DNA of 10,505 nt from the NCBI GenBank assembly GCA_003640385.1, contig RCAB01000965.1, positions 1 to 10,505 on the forward strand, in the 5' to 3' direction. Source of the stretch: Setaria digitata. Taxonomy: Eukaryota > Nematoda > Chromadorea > Rhabditida > Setariidae. Made by a program: the position numbers and the translations under genes. Positions 9,409 to 10,505 of this stretch are shown here, in pieces (positions within the stretch are counted from its first letter, which is position 1; each line of letters opens with the position of its first letter). The notes below the pieces were generated by a model that saw only the letters and a program-made list of their open reading frames with translations, was not told where the DNA came from and ran no database searches.

Positions 9409-9427
9409 ACCAGACTGGTCTTACCAG
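9409..9427. repeat. Alternating ACCAG/CTGGT palindrome
   Basis: ACCAG, A, CTGGT, CTT, ACCAG run in succession, so the central CTGGT can pair with either flanking ACCAG. It lies in the G+C-richer stretch upstream of the phosphatase. The arms are short and may be coincidental. Confidence 0.5.
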
Positions 9428-9788
9428 AGAGATAGACTGAATGCGCTTATGGATATGACGAACTGCTGCGCCTAGGCAGAACCCGTTTAAAGGTCAAACA
9501 GATTTTGTTTGCAAACCTGAATTTTACTTTAAGCCGAACGGAACCTGCCATAAATCAGACATTCTTCTCGCAAGCCAAATGATTCTTGCTTGTAAATTAG
9601 ACTGATCTTGCTTGGATTCACACTCCACTATGTACCAATTTTCCATTACTTTCTATTGAGCTGTTAGGAGAAATATTGGTGATTCAACAACTGCTGGAGA
9701 TAACTAACTTAGCCAAAGATTGCAGCTTTTGATGGAGCATATTTTGGACAGGTGCAAGCCGCGGTGCTCCATTTACTCTCTGTCACAA

Positions 9789-9796
9789 TTTCCCGC
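9789..9796 (+). promoter_or_regulatory. E2F-like site
   Basis: TTTCCCGC is an exact match to the E2F-type consensus (TTTSSCGC), followed by GAGAG. It sits in a CpG-containing patch 26 bases before a DR1 element. It is a sequence match only, and occupancy is unknown. Confidence 0.35.
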
Positions 9797-9821
9797 GAGA
9801 GAAAAGAAAATTTTCGACTAT

Positions 9822-9834
9822 GGGTCAAAGGTCA
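9822..9834 (+). promoter_or_regulatory. DR1 nuclear-receptor-like element
   Basis: GGGTCA and AGGTCA in direct orientation, separated by one base, form an exact DR1 (the type bound by HNF4, RXR and related receptors). The following ACCGACC adds an inverted GGTC/GACC pair. It lies about 1.56 kb upstream of the phosphatase start. Nematodes have many HNF4-related receptors, so a role is plausible but unproven. Confidence 0.4.
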
Positions 9835-10117
9835 CCGACCACGATTCTTGGTAACACTTTGTAACAAATTTTTCCCATCGCTAGAGTCAGCAATTTTTCC
9901 TTTTTTTAATCAGAGAAGGAAATTTTTGTAATACTTTTATTTTTATAATAAGGCTGAATTTTTCAATCAATAAACAAGACATTCCAAGGTTTTTCATGAA
10001 AATTTTCAATTTTTCAACTAAATTATGAAAAAGTATTAGCACAAAGAGCCTATTTTCTTCGTATAATTTCCATGATTTTTTTATAGTTTTTTTTTTATAA
10101 TTACAAATATCAACTAA

Positions 10118-10321
10118 GAAATATTCTTTCAAACATTCGATCACTTATTCAACGAAAACCTCTGCGAAAGATTAAGGGGTGAAGAAGAGGAAATTGAACG
10201 GTTTGATGGGAGGAAAATGAAAGGAACACAGGAAGAAAAAAATGATTTGGACACCAAACTGTTAGACGAGAAAAAATATGATGATGATGACGAAGAAATC
10301 TCTGTGATTCTAATGAAATGA
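10118..10321 (+). CDS. Orphan acidic open frame, possible 3' terminal exon
   Basis: A frame opens after a TAA at 10115-10117 and runs 67 codons to a TGA at 10319-10321. The last 45 or so codons are rich in Glu, Asp and Lys, with an EEEE run and a DDDDEE run near the end, and base composition is purine-rich compared with the flanks. There is no ATG near the 5' end; the only upstream-half methionine is internal. If coding, it would be the last exon of a + strand gene, entered perhaps at AACTAAG ending at 10118 or at a later AG. An ATTAAA follows at about 10371-10376. I do not recognise the family. A chance open frame in low-complexity DNA is a real alternative. Confidence 0.3.
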   Translation, partial: EIFFQTFDHLFNENLCERLRGEEEEIERFDGRKMKGTQEEKNDLDTKLLDEKKYDDDDEEISVILMK

Positions 10322-10490
10322 CAAGAACAGTTCATAAACTGAATCTGTAAATTTTCCAATTTATTTTATGCATTAAATACGCAAAAGAAATAATGAAATT
10401 AGTAAAATAATTTGAAATAGCTAGAATGGTTTGTTTTTCAGGAAAATTAATCACATATGCTAAATATGAACGTAAATAATATCAATAATC

Positions 10491-10505
10491 TGTGTGTGTG
10501 TGTGT
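10491..10505. repeat. (TG)n microsatellite at window edge
   Basis: Seven and a half TG units run to the last base of the window and probably continue beyond it. Confidence 0.9.

Larger units (their letters stand above)
8262..10117. other. Intergenic DNA upstream of the phosphatase
   Basis: I found no coding exon that can be supported on either strand. The first few hundred bases presumably hold the 5' UTR and promoter of the phosphatase, read leftward. A tiny upstream frame of five codons (8287-8270, - strand) ends just before its start codon. From about 9360 to 9850 the base composition is noticeably less A+T-rich than around it, with several short palindromes and transcription-factor-like matches described separately. 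Confidence 0.65.

Noticed and set aside
9887..10144. 85-codon frame on the - strand rich in Lys, Leu and Ile
   Set aside because: Composition is that of random A+T-rich DNA, with no motif, splice context or family resemblance.
10141..10359. 72-codon serine-rich frame on the - strand
   Set aside because: The serine runs are the complement of the Glu/Asp codons of the + strand acidic frame, so it is most likely a shadow.

Overview
The window looks like nuclear DNA of a nematode, most likely a filarial or related parasitic species. It is strongly A+T-rich. Its two genes are split into eight or nine short exons by introns of about 70-340 bp, with TTTCAG/TTTTAG-type 3' splice sites. Both proteins belong to ordinary animal families. 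Nothing suggests bacterial or viral DNA. The species call is inference from gene structure and base composition.

Layout: 1-2172 is A+T-rich non-coding DNA with a small tandem duplication at its right edge. On the + strand, 2173-5511 holds a nine-exon gene for a membrane-anchored, strictosidine-synthase-like six-bladed propeller protein of the APMAP type (about 455 aa in the preferred model). A 336-bp tail-to-tail spacer (5512-5847) holds poly(A) signals for both genes, and their predicted transcript ends overlap. On the - strand, 8261-5848 holds an eight-exon gene for a PP1-type serine/threonine phosphatase (about 393 aa). All metal-binding and catalytic motifs are present. It has a lysine-rich N-terminal extension and an altered, longer loop after the SDPD motif. 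From 8262 to the end the DNA is mostly non-coding. It holds a patch with E2F-like and nuclear-receptor-like (DR1) matches at about 9745-9850, an orphan acidic open frame at 10118-10321 that may be a real exon, and a TG microsatellite running off the end.

The two genes are convergent and have no obvious shared pathway. I reconstructed the exons by hand from splice signals, reading phase and family motifs; phases agree across every junction. The least certain points are the first exon and the seventh-exon donor of the propeller gene, and the second/third exon boundary of the phosphatase. I found no convincing new biological system. The points most worth checking are the divergent phosphatase, the structured third intron of the propeller gene, the regulatory-looking patch and the acidic open frame.
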